From the NCBI GenBank assembly GCA_002713215.1, contig PAVO01000020.1:1-64000 (forward strand): DNA of 64,000 bases, given 5' to 3'. The stretch's first letter is position 1; each line of letters starts with the position of its first letter. This stretch comes from Crocinitomicaceae bacterium (GTDB taxonomy: Bacteria > Bacteroidota > Bacteroidia > Flavobacteriales_G > Salibacteraceae). Under the pieces are notes generated by a model that made no database searches, was not told the origin of the DNA, and saw only the letters and a list, made by a program, of their open reading frames with translations. Positions 52,925-61,043 of the stretch are shown here, one piece after another. A program made the position numbers and the translations under genes.

Positions 52925-52954
52925 TGTTTAATAAAAAGTTAAAATAATTAAACA
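52925..52954. promoter_or_regulatory. Candidate operator 2, TGTTTAA-N16-TTAAACA
   Basis: Half-sites at 52925-52931 and 52948-52954 with the same 16-bp spacing as operator 1. The two sites start 63 bp apart, about six helical turns, so they face the same side of the DNA. Confidence 0.6.
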
Positions 52955-53044
52955 AAAATTAAAAACACCTTAAGGCGCACTGGTAATACTAGAGATAAAA
53001 GCCCAGTTAGCCTCGCTTAGAGGGAAGGAATGAAGTAATTGAAA

Positions 53045-53929
53045 TTAGTTTAGGTAATTAATGAAATCGTCTACTCCACTAATACTTAATGTAGTTGAGG
53101 TAATTTTTAGTTGCGCCTCGCGTCCCTTTATTCCAGCAATAAGAAACTTGCAATGGGGGAAAGAATTGGTATTTTGTTTAATGATTTTCTGAATTTGTTC
53201 ATCAGTTCTGCTGGCGGTAAGTATTGTAAGAAGATGACTTGGACTTGTATAGTCTACAACCGCCTGTAGGTCAACATGTGGAACATTCTGTCCCAGGTAG
53301 TATACCTGATAACCTCTCACCTTTAATATATAATAGGCCATTAACAGACCAATTTCATGATGTTCATCCTGTGGTAAAAAAAGCACATACGAATCAGTTT
53401 GACTAACCTGGTCGTTCAAATTGTCAATGGCAGCCAGCATTTTTTGTCGAATCAGGTTCGAAACAAAATGTTCCTGCGCAGGGTTAATTTCATTTACCCC
53501 CCACATTATACCGATCTTGGCGAGGAAGGGGTAAATCAGTTTAACTATGGTATGTTCGAAGCCTTTTTGATGAAGTGACTTGGCATAGATTTGATTGAAT
53601 TTCTTTTCATCTAACTCCACCATTGCTATACACAGACCGGTAAGGAAAGGTTCCAGTTCTTTATCTATCTCGACTGCAGCGTTTAACGAATCCTGTACTT
53701 CATGATTCAGTTGGTCGTCGTTTAATTGGCTAACCTTGGAAATCTTTGATCCTTTCTGAAGGAGTAAGGTTACGTTCAACAATTTTCTTAAATCGTTATC
53801 GCTGTAATACCTGATATTGGTATCGGTGCGTTCCGGATTCAGGATATTGTAACGTTTTTCCCATATACGAATCGTATGAGCTTTTATTCCGGTAAGCCTT
53901 TCCAGGTCTTTAATTTGATATTTACGCAC
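53045..53929 (-). CDS. MerR-family regulator with cobalamin-binding domain (CarH/LitR-like photoreceptor)
   Basis: A 294-residue regulator. The N-terminal MerR DNA-binding domain is at 1-70 (YQIKDLERLTGIKAHTIRIWEKRY, given in part: TGIKAHTIRIWEKRY). The middle four-helix bundle has Trp143-x9-Glu153-His154, the light-sensing W-x9-EH signature of CarH. The B12-binding Rossmann domain has E189-x-H191-x-x-G194 (EHHEIG), with His191 as the predicted lower cobalt ligand. CarH represses carotenoid genes in the dark when bound to adenosylcobalamin and releases DNA in light. GTG start at 53929 with GGGAGG upstream. It lies 185 bp upstream of the sigma gene on the same strand. Confidence 0.9.
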   Translation of the reverse strand: MRKYQIKDLERLTGIKAHTIRIWEKRYNILNPERTDTNIRYYSDNDLRKLLNVTLLLQKGSKISKVSQLNDDQLNHEVQDSLNAAVEIDKELEPFLTGLCIAMVELDEKKFNQIYAKSLHQKGFEHTIVKLIYPFLAKIGIMWGVNEINPAQEHFVSNLIRQKMLAAIDNLNDQVSQTDSYVLFLPQDEHHEIGLLMAYYILKVRGYQVYYLGQNVPHVDLQAVVDYTSPSHLLTILTASRTDEQIQKIIKQNTNSFPHCKFLIAGIKGREAQLKITSTTLSISGVDDFINYLN

Positions 53930-54054
53930 GGTAATTACCTCCCATTCCTTGTAGAAACAAATATTTAAAGAAATTGTTTACCAGCGGCTGGAAACGGTTT
54001 GATTTTCCAACAATCCTATTAGGGCCCAGGTCAAGGTTAAGCTAACAAAATCAA

Positions 54055-54074
54055 TACTTTTGCGGACCGCAAAA
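54055..54074 (+). promoter_or_regulatory. Promoter and palindrome upstream of aspartokinase
   Basis: A -7 box TACTTTTG (54055-54062) overlaps a perfect 8-bp inverted repeat, TTTTGCGG-A-CCGCAAAA (54058-54074), that would cover the predicted transcription start. It could be an operator. No clear -33 element is seen. Confidence 0.5.
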
Positions 54075-54095
54075 ATGCGGGGTAAAAAGCTTGGA

Positions 54096-55412
54096 ATGAA
54101 AATTTTAAAATTTGGTGGAACTTCAGTTGGTACTCCAGAGCGAATGCGCGGCGTGGCCCAATTGATTCGTAAGGACGAAAATCAAATAATTGTCCTGAGT
54201 GCTGTGAGTGGGACAACAAACTCATTAGTAGAAATTTGTACGGCCCTTCAAAAGAAGGATCAGGAAGAAGCCATCAAGGTTGTCCAGCAACTCGAAAAAA
54301 AGTATGACAAGTTTGTTAAGGAACTTATTGATACCGGGAATCACCAGGATGAAGCCCTGGAAATGGTAGGTGCTTACCTCAATGGAGTTAAATCTTATGC
54401 AAAACGGGAAATGACTCTTTTTGTGGAGCGATCTATCCTGGCTCAAGGCGAGCTTATTTCGACCAACATATTTCTTCAATATCTGAAGAGCATTGGACAG
54501 AAACCTGTGATGCTGTCTGCTTTGGATTTTATGAGGACCACGGATAAAGGGGAGCCAGATCAACGGTTTATAGCAGAAAACTTAACTTTTGAATTGTCCA
54601 AGTATCCCAATAAAAATACGTTTATAACCCAGGGGTATATATGCAGAAATGCCTTTGGTGAAATAGATAATTTAAAACGTGGAGGAAGTGATTATTCTGC
54701 TTCCCTAATTGGATCGGCTATCAATGCTCAGGAAATTCAGATTTGGACCGATATAGACGGAATGCACAACAACGACCCAAGGGTCGTTGACAAAACGGAA
54801 CCCATCAAACATTTATCTTTTAAGGAAGCCGCTGAGCTTGCATATTTTGGTGCCAAAATTCTACATCCTGCCAGTATTCGTCCTGCCGAAGAAAGCAGCA
54901 TTCCGGTTTGGTTAAAAAATACCATGAAGCCGGAATCTTATGGTACCTTAATCCATGGAGACAAAAGCGATGCAGGTTTTAAAGCTGTTGCAGCAAAAGA
55001 TGGGATTACGGCAATTAAAATACGGTCGGGAAGGATGTTGATGGCCTACGGTTTTTTAAGAAGTGTATTTGAGGTTTTCGAACGTTACAAAACGCCCATT
55101 GATATGATTACGACTTCCGAAGTAGCGGTTTCAGTAACTGTTGATGATACTTCTAACCTGGAAGGTATCGTTCAGGAATTGGAACAATATGCTACGGTTG
55201 AGGTGGATAAAGATCAAACAATAATCTGTGTGGTGGGTGATTTTATTGAAAATGGCAAGGGTTACGCTTCTACGGTTTTCAATGCACTTAAAAACATTCC
55301 TATTCGAATGATTAGTCATGGAGGAAGCCACAATAATATTTCAGTTCTAATTTCAAGTTCTGCAAAAAAGCAAGCTCTGCAAGACCTTAATAAGGGAGTG
55401 TTTAATCTGTAG
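54096..55412 (+). CDS. lysC: Aspartate kinase
   Basis: A 438-residue enzyme for the first step of the aspartate pathway to lysine, threonine and methionine. MKILKFGGTSVGTPER begins the kinase domain, RGGSDYSASLIGSAI (about 192-206, preceded by LK) is the catalytic region, and two ACT regulatory domains occupy about residues 300-438. ATG 54096 is preferred because the promoter -7 box (54055-54062) overlaps the longer reading and homology begins at MKILKFGG. It is monofunctional, with lysA 2 bp downstream. Confidence 0.93.
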   Translation: MKILKFGGTSVGTPERMRGVAQLIRKDENQIIVLSAVSGTTNSLVEICTALQKKDQEEAIKVVQQLEKKYDKFVKELIDTGNHQDEALEMVGAYLNGVKSYAKREMTLFVERSILAQGELISTNIFLQYLKSIGQKPVMLSALDFMRTTDKGEPDQRFIAENLTFELSKYPNKNTFITQGYICRNAFGEIDNLKRGGSDYSASLIGSAINAQEIQIWTDIDGMHNNDPRVVDKTEPIKHLSFKEAAELAYFGAKILHPASIRPAEESSIPVWLKNTMKPESYGTLIHGDKSDAGFKAVAAKDGITAIKIRSGRMLMAYGFLRSVFEVFERYKTPIDMITTSEVAVSVTVDDTSNLEGIVQELEQYATVEVDKDQTIICVVGDFIENGKGYASTVFNALKNIPIRMISHGGSHNNISVLISSSAKKQALQDLNKGVFNL

Positions 55413-55414
55413 CC

Positions 55415-56569
55415 ATGAGATCTAAGTTGATTGAAAAATTTGGGGAGTTAGAAACCCCATTTTACTACTACGATTTGGATGCGCTGGAGGAGAATCTGAA
55501 AGCCTTACATGCCGCTTATTCCAAAAGAGGATATGAGGTTCACTATGCCATGAAGGCGAATGTGAATGATGGAGTGTTGAGCGCTATTCAGAAAAAAGGA
55601 TTAGGTGCCGATTGCGTTAGCGGAAACGAAGTCAAAAAGGCCATTGAGATTGGGTTTTCGAAAAACGATATTGTGTTTGCCGGAGTGGGCAAAACGGATA
55701 AGGAAATCAATTATGCTTTAAATGAGGATATTTTTTGCTTTAACGTGGAAAGTACGGCCGAACTTAACGTGATAAATGATTTGGCCTATGCACAAGGCAA
55801 AGAGGCTCGCGTAGCTTTACGGTTAAACCCGAACATCAGTGCCAATACCCATGCCTACATTACTACTGGGCTTGAGGATAATAAGTTTGGGATAAATTTT
55901 TGGGAATTGGAGCAAGCGATTGAATTATTGAATGATTCCAGTAACCTAAAGTTGGAGGGAATTCATTTTCACATTGGCTCTCAGATCACCGACCTGTCCA
56001 GTTTCAAGAATCTATGCAACAAGGTGAATGAAATTCAACAATGGTTTTTCGATCACAATATTGAAGTCGATCATGTGAACGTTGGTGGTGGATTGGGAAT
56101 TGATTACCATCAACCTGATGAACAGGCCATTCCCGATTATGAATCTTACTTTGGTTTGTTCGAGGAGTTTATTGAGTTAAGACCAAATCAAAAATTGCAT
56201 TTTGAACTGGGTAGAAGCATAGTAGGACAAATGGGTTCTCTCATTACCCGGGTAACCTATATCAAAAAAGGAATCTCTACGAATTTTGCAATTTTGGATG
56301 CTGGTATGACTGAATTAATTCGACCTGCCCTGTATCAAAGTCATCACGTTATTCAGAATATTTCTAAGGCACATAGAGATGATTTGCCGCTGGAAAAGTA
56401 TGATGTAGTGGGTCCTATTTGTGAGAGTTCCGACAGTTTTGGAAAGGCTATATTGTTGCCGGAAACAGAAAGAGGAGATTTAATTGCAATACGTTCTGCA
56501 GGTGCTTACGCTGAAGTTATGGCAAGCTCCTATAATTTGAGAGAAAAAGCTCAAGTGTTCTTTGGATAA
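55415..56569 (+). CDS. lysA: Diaminopimelate decarboxylase
   Basis: A 384-residue PLP enzyme making lysine from meso-diaminopimelate. The PLP lysine is in VHYAMKANVN (about 42-51). HFHIGSQI (about 185-192), NVGGGLGIDY and the active-site Cys in GPICESSDSFGKA (about 334-346) are standard. It starts 2 bp after the aspartokinase stop, linking first and last steps of the lysine branch in one operon. Confidence 0.94.
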   Translation: MRSKLIEKFGELETPFYYYDLDALEENLKALHAAYSKRGYEVHYAMKANVNDGVLSAIQKKGLGADCVSGNEVKKAIEIGFSKNDIVFAGVGKTDKEINYALNEDIFCFNVESTAELNVINDLAYAQGKEARVALRLNPNISANTHAYITTGLEDNKFGINFWELEQAIELLNDSSNLKLEGIHFHIGSQITDLSSFKNLCNKVNEIQQWFFDHNIEVDHVNVGGGLGIDYHQPDEQAIPDYESYFGLFEEFIELRPNQKLHFELGRSIVGQMGSLITRVTYIKKGISTNFAILDAGMTELIRPALYQSHHVIQNISKAHRDDLPLEKYDVVGPICESSDSFGKAILLPETERGDLIAIRSAGAYAEVMASSYNLREKAQVFFG

Positions 56570-56616
56570 CACTTTCCAAAAAAGTCCACATGTATTCTTG
56601 CACAAATTTGAATTGA

Positions 56617-57588
56617 ATGAGTCATTACCTTGACGAAACCGTTAATGTTTATACCGAGGCGGCACTATCTCCCGATATTGGGTTATGTTGTACTACAACT
56701 CCCGTTTGGGTTCTTCCTGAATTAGCCATTCCGACAAAAATGCTGGAAATGAATTATGGATGTGGAAGCACAGTGAATCCAAGGGACTTGGCAAATGACC
56801 CTACCATACTTTACGTTGGAGTAGGAGGGGGAATGGAACTGTTACAATTTTCTTATTTCAGCAGGAAGAAACATGGAGTTATCGGATTGGATGTTGTTCC
56901 TGAAATGGTTGAAGCCAGTAGGGAAAACTTTCAGGAAGCAGAAAAGTTGAATCCCTGGTTTAAATCAGAGTTTGTTGATTTACGATTTGGAGATGCTTTG
57001 AACCTTCCAATTGAAGACCAATCAATCGATGTTGCAGCTCAAAATTGTCTGTTCAATATTTTTACAAAAGTGGACTTAGAAAAGGCTCTCGAAGAGATGT
57101 ATCGCGTACTTAAACCAAATGGACGATTGATACTTTCCGATCCGGTTACGGAAAATGCAATGCCAGAGTCCTTGAGAAGCGATGATCGTCTAAGAGCACT
57201 TTGCCTAAGTGGTGCTTTAAGCCTGACTGAATATATAGAGACCATTACCTCAGTGGGTTTTGGTACAGTCGAAGTTCGTGCGAAACGTCCTTATCGAATA
57301 TTAGACCCAAAGCAATACAATACTCCCGAAACTATTTTTATCGAAAGTGTTGAGGTGTGTGCTATAAAAGATCCAATACCCGAAGATGGTCCCTGTGTAT
57401 TCACGGGAAAAACAGCTATATACTTTGGTGAGGAATCTTATTTCGATGATCATAAAGGGCATGTATTGGTTCCGAATCAACCATTGGCCGTATGCGATAA
57501 AACTGCTAATGATCTTAGTTCACTCAACAGGAAGGATATTTTTATTTCTGAGAGTACCTATTTCTACGATGGGGGAGGGTGTTGTTGA
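56617..57588 (+). CDS. arsM: Arsenite S-adenosylmethyltransferase of the arsenosugar-pathway type
   Basis: A 323-residue SAM-dependent methyltransferase. ILYVGVGGGMELLQF (about 66-80) is the SAM site. Cys24, Cys25 (GLCCTTTPVW), Cys49 (MNYGCG) and a C-terminal GGGCC offer thiols for As(III). The overall pattern, including MLEMNYGCGSTVNPRDL and DGPCVFTGKTAIY, matches the ArsM group associated with arsenosugar synthesis. The usual radical SAM partner ArsS is not nearby. It is 47 bp after lysA and convergent with a rhodanese gene. Confidence 0.85.
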   Translation: MSHYLDETVNVYTEAALSPDIGLCCTTTPVWVLPELAIPTKMLEMNYGCGSTVNPRDLANDPTILYVGVGGGMELLQFSYFSRKKHGVIGLDVVPEMVEASRENFQEAEKLNPWFKSEFVDLRFGDALNLPIEDQSIDVAAQNCLFNIFTKVDLEKALEEMYRVLKPNGRLILSDPVTENAMPESLRSDDRLRALCLSGALSLTEYIETITSVGFGTVEVRAKRPYRILDPKQYNTPETIFIESVEVCAIKDPIPEDGPCVFTGKTAIYFGEESYFDDHKGHVLVPNQPLAVCDKTANDLSSLNRKDIFISESTYFYDGGGCC

Positions 57589-57616
57589 ATCTTGTGTAAA
57601 AGTAGATTTATAGCAA

Positions 57617-58120
57617 TTATTCATAAACCTTCTCTCCATAAGTAATCCATTGACCCCAGAGCGCATTATAGGGATGGATTTTTATAGTAGGTTTATTTGA
57701 GTCACCACAAACCAAAGGCAATTTTTGATTAGACCATTCGAATAAACCACCGTACAGGTTGGCTACATCGGTATATCCCATTTTGATCAGTTTTTCTGCG
57801 ATCTTTTCGCTGCGGTAACCTACTGAACAATACACCACTATTTTTTGATCTTTATTGATTGATTTTAGCGAGTCCTTTTGAAAGTGATCGTAGCCTACCC
57901 AAATGGCACCCTCGATATGAGATACTTTATATTCATTTTGTTCACGAGCATCAAGGTATATAGTCCCGTCTTTCTGGTCTATATCTATAACGCTTACTTC
58001 AACAACACTATGATCCAATAATCCATTTAGCATAAAAGAATATTCACGATTTTCAACAGTTTGGGAACAAACCGGCCATCGCAGAAGAAAACACGACAGA
58101 ATTATTAAAACCAACTTCAT
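57617..58120 (-). CDS. Secreted rhodanese-like protein
   Basis: A 167-residue protein with a signal peptide (about 1-19, ending WPVCSQ) and one rhodanese domain. The active loop is VVYCSVGYRSEKIAEKL, with the catalytic Cys in CSVGYRS. FDGTIYLDAREQNEYKVSHI-like sequence precedes it (LDAREQNEYKVSHI). It is probably periplasmic and transfers sulfur. It converges on arsM with a 28-bp gap. Confidence 0.88.
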   Translation of the reverse strand: MKLVLIILSCFLLRWPVCSQTVENREYSFMLNGLLDHSVVEVSVIDIDQKDGTIYLDAREQNEYKVSHIEGAIWVGYDHFQKDSLKSINKDQKIVVYCSVGYRSEKIAEKLIKMGYTDVANLYGGLFEWSNQKLPLVCGDSNKPTIKIHPYNALWGQWITYGEKVYE

Positions 58121-58160
58121 AGTATAACAATGATCAAAATTAAAACTCTAATGGAAAATG

Positions 58161-59063
58161 TCATTTTGCTCGAGGATGATAGGTCAGAATGGTTTCCCTT
58201 AGATACTCTCTGTCCAAATGTGTATATATTTCTGTAGTGGTAATGGATTCGTGTCCCAGCATTTCCTGAACCGCCCTTAAGTCCGCTCCACCCTCAACAA
58301 GGTGTGTAGCAAAGCTGTGTCTAAAACTATGCGGACTAACCACCTTTTTTATTCCGGCCTTTTCAACCAGGTTTTTTACAATGGTAAATATCATCACCCG
58401 GGTCAATTGCTTTCCTCTACGATTGAGAAAAACAATGTCCTCGCTTCCCGGTTGAATGTTCAAGTGATTTCTTACCTCATTGGTATATATCGAAATGTAT
58501 TTCATGGCGGAACTACCAATCGGAATCAGTCGTTCCTTGTTTCCTTTTCCAATGACCCGAACAAATTTCTCATTAAAATAGAGGTTGCTTAGTTTTAGAT
58601 TAACCAATTCTGATACCCGCAAACCACAACTATACAGCGTTTCGATTATTGCTTTATTTCTTGTCCCTTCCGGTGTACTATGATCAATGGAATCTTCAAT
58701 TTTATCAATTTCCTCAATGCTTAGTGTAACCGGAAGTTTTCTACCCAGTTTTGGCGATTCCAGCAATTCGCTTGGGTCGGCTGAAATTAAATCCTCAAGC
58801 AGCAAGTACTTGTAAAAGGTTTTTAGTCCACTTATGATACGAGCTTGGGTACGAGCCCCTATTCCCATTTCGTTTAAGTAAACCAGAAAATTTCGGAGAT
58901 CGTCTAAGTTAACGTTTAAAAGACTTTTTCCATTGCAACTATCCTGTAGATAAACAATTAGTTTTTCCACATCACCGATATAAGCTTCAATCGAATTCTT
59001 AGCCAGGGATCGCTCCAGTTGCAAATAGGTGGTAAATCCTTTTAAAAATGAGTTCGTTGCCAT
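58161..59063 (-). CDS. xerD: Site-specific tyrosine recombinase XerD
   Basis: A 300-residue chromosome-dimer resolvase. An N-terminal SAM-like core-binding domain (about 6-90) precedes the catalytic domain with Arg in YSCGLRVSELVNL, Lys in VIGKGNKERLIP, HSFRHSFATHL, LGHESITTTEIYTH and the C-terminal Tyr in IYTHLD. Length is typical of XerC/XerD. There is no sign of a mobile element, so it is the housekeeping recombinase. Confidence 0.93.
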   Translation of the reverse strand: MATNSFLKGFTTYLQLERSLAKNSIEAYIGDVEKLIVYLQDSCNGKSLLNVNLDDLRNFLVYLNEMGIGARTQARIISGLKTFYKYLLLEDLISADPSELLESPKLGRKLPVTLSIEEIDKIEDSIDHSTPEGTRNKAIIETLYSCGLRVSELVNLKLSNLYFNEKFVRVIGKGNKERLIPIGSSAMKYISIYTNEVRNHLNIQPGSEDIVFLNRRGKQLTRVMIFTIVKNLVEKAGIKKVVSPHSFRHSFATHLVEGGADLRAVQEMLGHESITTTEIYTHLDREYLRETILTYHPRAK

Positions 59064-59134
59064 TCTTCTTCCAAAGGAATAGCATGTGCTCTTTAATTCT
59101 ACTTTTGGTTTTCTTTTTTAATAAACGATTGACT

Positions 59135-59557
59135 ATGAATATCCTTATTGTAAATGGGCCGAATCTTAATCTTTTGGGGACAAGAGAGCCGAAGATTTAT
59201 GGTTCGCAGACCTTTGAGGAATATTTGCACGATCTTCAAAAAAGTTTCCCCGAAGTAAACCTGATTTATTACCAAAGTAACGTGGAAGGTGAGTTAATCA
59301 ATAAGCTACATGAATGCGATGGAGAAGTGAACGGGGTTATTTTTAACGCCGGAGGATATACCCATACTTCGGTGGCGATTGCCGACGCAGTTGCAGCCAT
59401 AAAAACTCCGGTAATCGAAGTTCATATATCCAACGTATATGCCAGGGATGAGGAGATTCGTCATCAAAGTTTAATGGCGAAAAATTGCGTGGGTGTTATT
59501 ACTGGATTTGGTTTAAAGGGATACGAGCTGGCCCTACGAAGTATACTTGAATCCTAA
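59135..59557 (+). CDS. aroQ: 3-Dehydroquinate dehydratase, type II
   Basis: A 140-residue enzyme of the shikimate pathway. MNILIVNGPNLNLLGTREP, the catalytic Tyr in KIYGSQTFEEY, NAGGYTHTSVAIADAV and EVHISNVYARDEEIRH are all standard. ATG 59135 is chosen because the longer reading from 59048 overlaps xerD and contains the -7 box TACTTTTG (59100-59107). It is convergent with the M48 protease gene after 4 bp. Confidence 0.96.
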   Translation: MNILIVNGPNLNLLGTREPKIYGSQTFEEYLHDLQKSFPEVNLIYYQSNVEGELINKLHECDGEVNGVIFNAGGYTHTSVAIADAVAAIKTPVIEVHISNVYARDEEIRHQSLMAKNCVGVITGFGLKGYELALRSILES

Positions 59558-59561
59558 AACG

Positions 59562-60992
59562 TTATTTATAAGCCTTCTTCTTAATCACCTTTACCCAGCT
59601 GTTTTTCTCCAGAACCTCGGCTTCTTTTGAGTCGTTAATTGCTTCTAACAAATTCATAGGAAGTTGGTTGTCGGTGCGCGAGGAAACTTGTTTTAAAGAT
59701 TCACCATCGGTAGTCTGAACGGCGGTCATGTACCTCGAATAGATGGAGCTTTTTTCTTTGGCATTTAGGGTTCGCATATTATCTACTATTCCCTTTAATG
59801 TAGTTAGTTGTTCTTTCGTGCTTATCGCAACTATTTTTAGCAGCTTGTTTTGATGGGGTAACCACAATACATGCGCAAATACCAGTCCTTCTTTTGTGCT
59901 TTCCTTCATAGCAATCAGTGAACCTGTTGCCGATCCATCCGGTTTTTTGTAAACGTCCTTCATTACGTTTTGCTGTTGGTTTGGAGGTATGTTTTTTATG
60001 AATGTATTCGCAGCGGTTTCTGCATCTTTAAATTCAACTTCTTCTGCAAAAACAATAGCGGCATCCTGAGCGCTACTAACTCCGGCCATTCTTCCGGGTT
60101 CAATGGCAATGCTCCAGTCCTTAGGGAAATTTAAATAAAGGTTTAAGGTTGGGTTCATGATGATTTGACCATCTATTACACCATATTTTGGGTCGTTTCC
60201 AAACAAAATCCCATTAAACTGTTTGGCAAATTGTTCCTGGATTGGGGGAGTGGTTTTTATTTCGACCTCGGCAATTTCCTTATCAATTTTGGTTACCCTG
60301 TCTGGTGTGTAAGGGTGATCGCTGAAATAGCTTTTCTCCTCTTCGCTACCTGTATACACTTCAATGGCTTTTGTCATTCGGGTCAATGCAGCTTTTAATG
60401 CATTGGGATCATAACCGGCTGCACTGGCCAAAGCAACCCCTTCAACATCTGCTTCTGTTTCATACTTTCTGCTATAACCAGCAACCATTAGATGGCTGGG
60501 TGCTTGAAATATCGAACCCAAATTATCATTGACTATGCCTAAAATGGCACCTGGAATAGCTAGTAAACCGGGAAGAATTCCTTTGCGCATTTGTTTTACA
60601 CTGTGACGATTGTTGGAGTGAATGATCTCGTGAGCTATAATGCAGGCCAGTTCATCTTCCGATTGCAGTATTGGAATCAATCCAGTTGTTACAAATATGT
60701 ATCCACCTGGTAATGCAAAGGCGTTGGGTTCAGCTGATGGCACCAGGTTAAATTCGTAATCAAACAATTTGTTGTCCAGGTGATTTAACAATCGGTTGCC
60801 AATGGAGCGGACATACGCCGTCATCGCCGGGTTGTTGTATATACCCATTTGCTCTTTGACGGTTTGCGCATTTTCCTTGCCTAATTTCTTATCGTATTCA
60901 ATGTTTTGAGAAGAGGCTTCACCAACATAAAGGCAAAATACAAGAAGAAAAGCCAGCAACTTGAATCCACCTAATTTTTTGCATAAAATCAT
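59562..60992 (-). CDS. M48 family metalloprotease, secreted
   Basis: A 476-residue zinc protease of the BepA/LoiP type. After a signal peptide (about 1-29, ending EASSQ), the zinc motif HEIIH is in ACIIAHEIIHSNNRHS and the third ligand Glu in YETEADVEGVALASAAG. Such proteases clear misfolded outer-membrane proteins in the periplasm. A C-terminal extension (about 300-476) is unassigned. ATG 60992 is preferred over TTG 61016. Confidence 0.9.
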   Translation of the reverse strand: MILCKKLGGFKLLAFLLVFCLYVGEASSQNIEYDKKLGKENAQTVKEQMGIYNNPAMTAYVRSIGNRLLNHLDNKLFDYEFNLVPSAEPNAFALPGGYIFVTTGLIPILQSEDELACIIAHEIIHSNNRHSVKQMRKGILPGLLAIPGAILGIVNDNLGSIFQAPSHLMVAGYSRKYETEADVEGVALASAAGYDPNALKAALTRMTKAIEVYTGSEEEKSYFSDHPYTPDRVTKIDKEIAEVEIKTTPPIQEQFAKQFNGILFGNDPKYGVIDGQIIMNPTLNLYLNFPKDWSIAIEPGRMAGVSSAQDAAIVFAEEVEFKDAETAANTFIKNIPPNQQQNVMKDVYKKPDGSATGSLIAMKESTKEGLVFAHVLWLPHQNKLLKIVAISTKEQLTTLKGIVDNMRTLNAKEKSSIYSRYMTAVQTTDGESLKQVSSRTDNQLPMNLLEAINDSKEAEVLEKNSWVKVIKKKAYK

Positions 60993-61043
60993 AACGGCAA
61001 AGTAATGAAATTGCAAGATTTGGTTTTAATCGAATTGGAAATT

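Noticed and set aside
58161-59063. Integrase of a mobile element
   Set aside because: Length, motifs and setting fit housekeeping XerD; there are no attachment repeats, tRNA junction or phage genes beside it.
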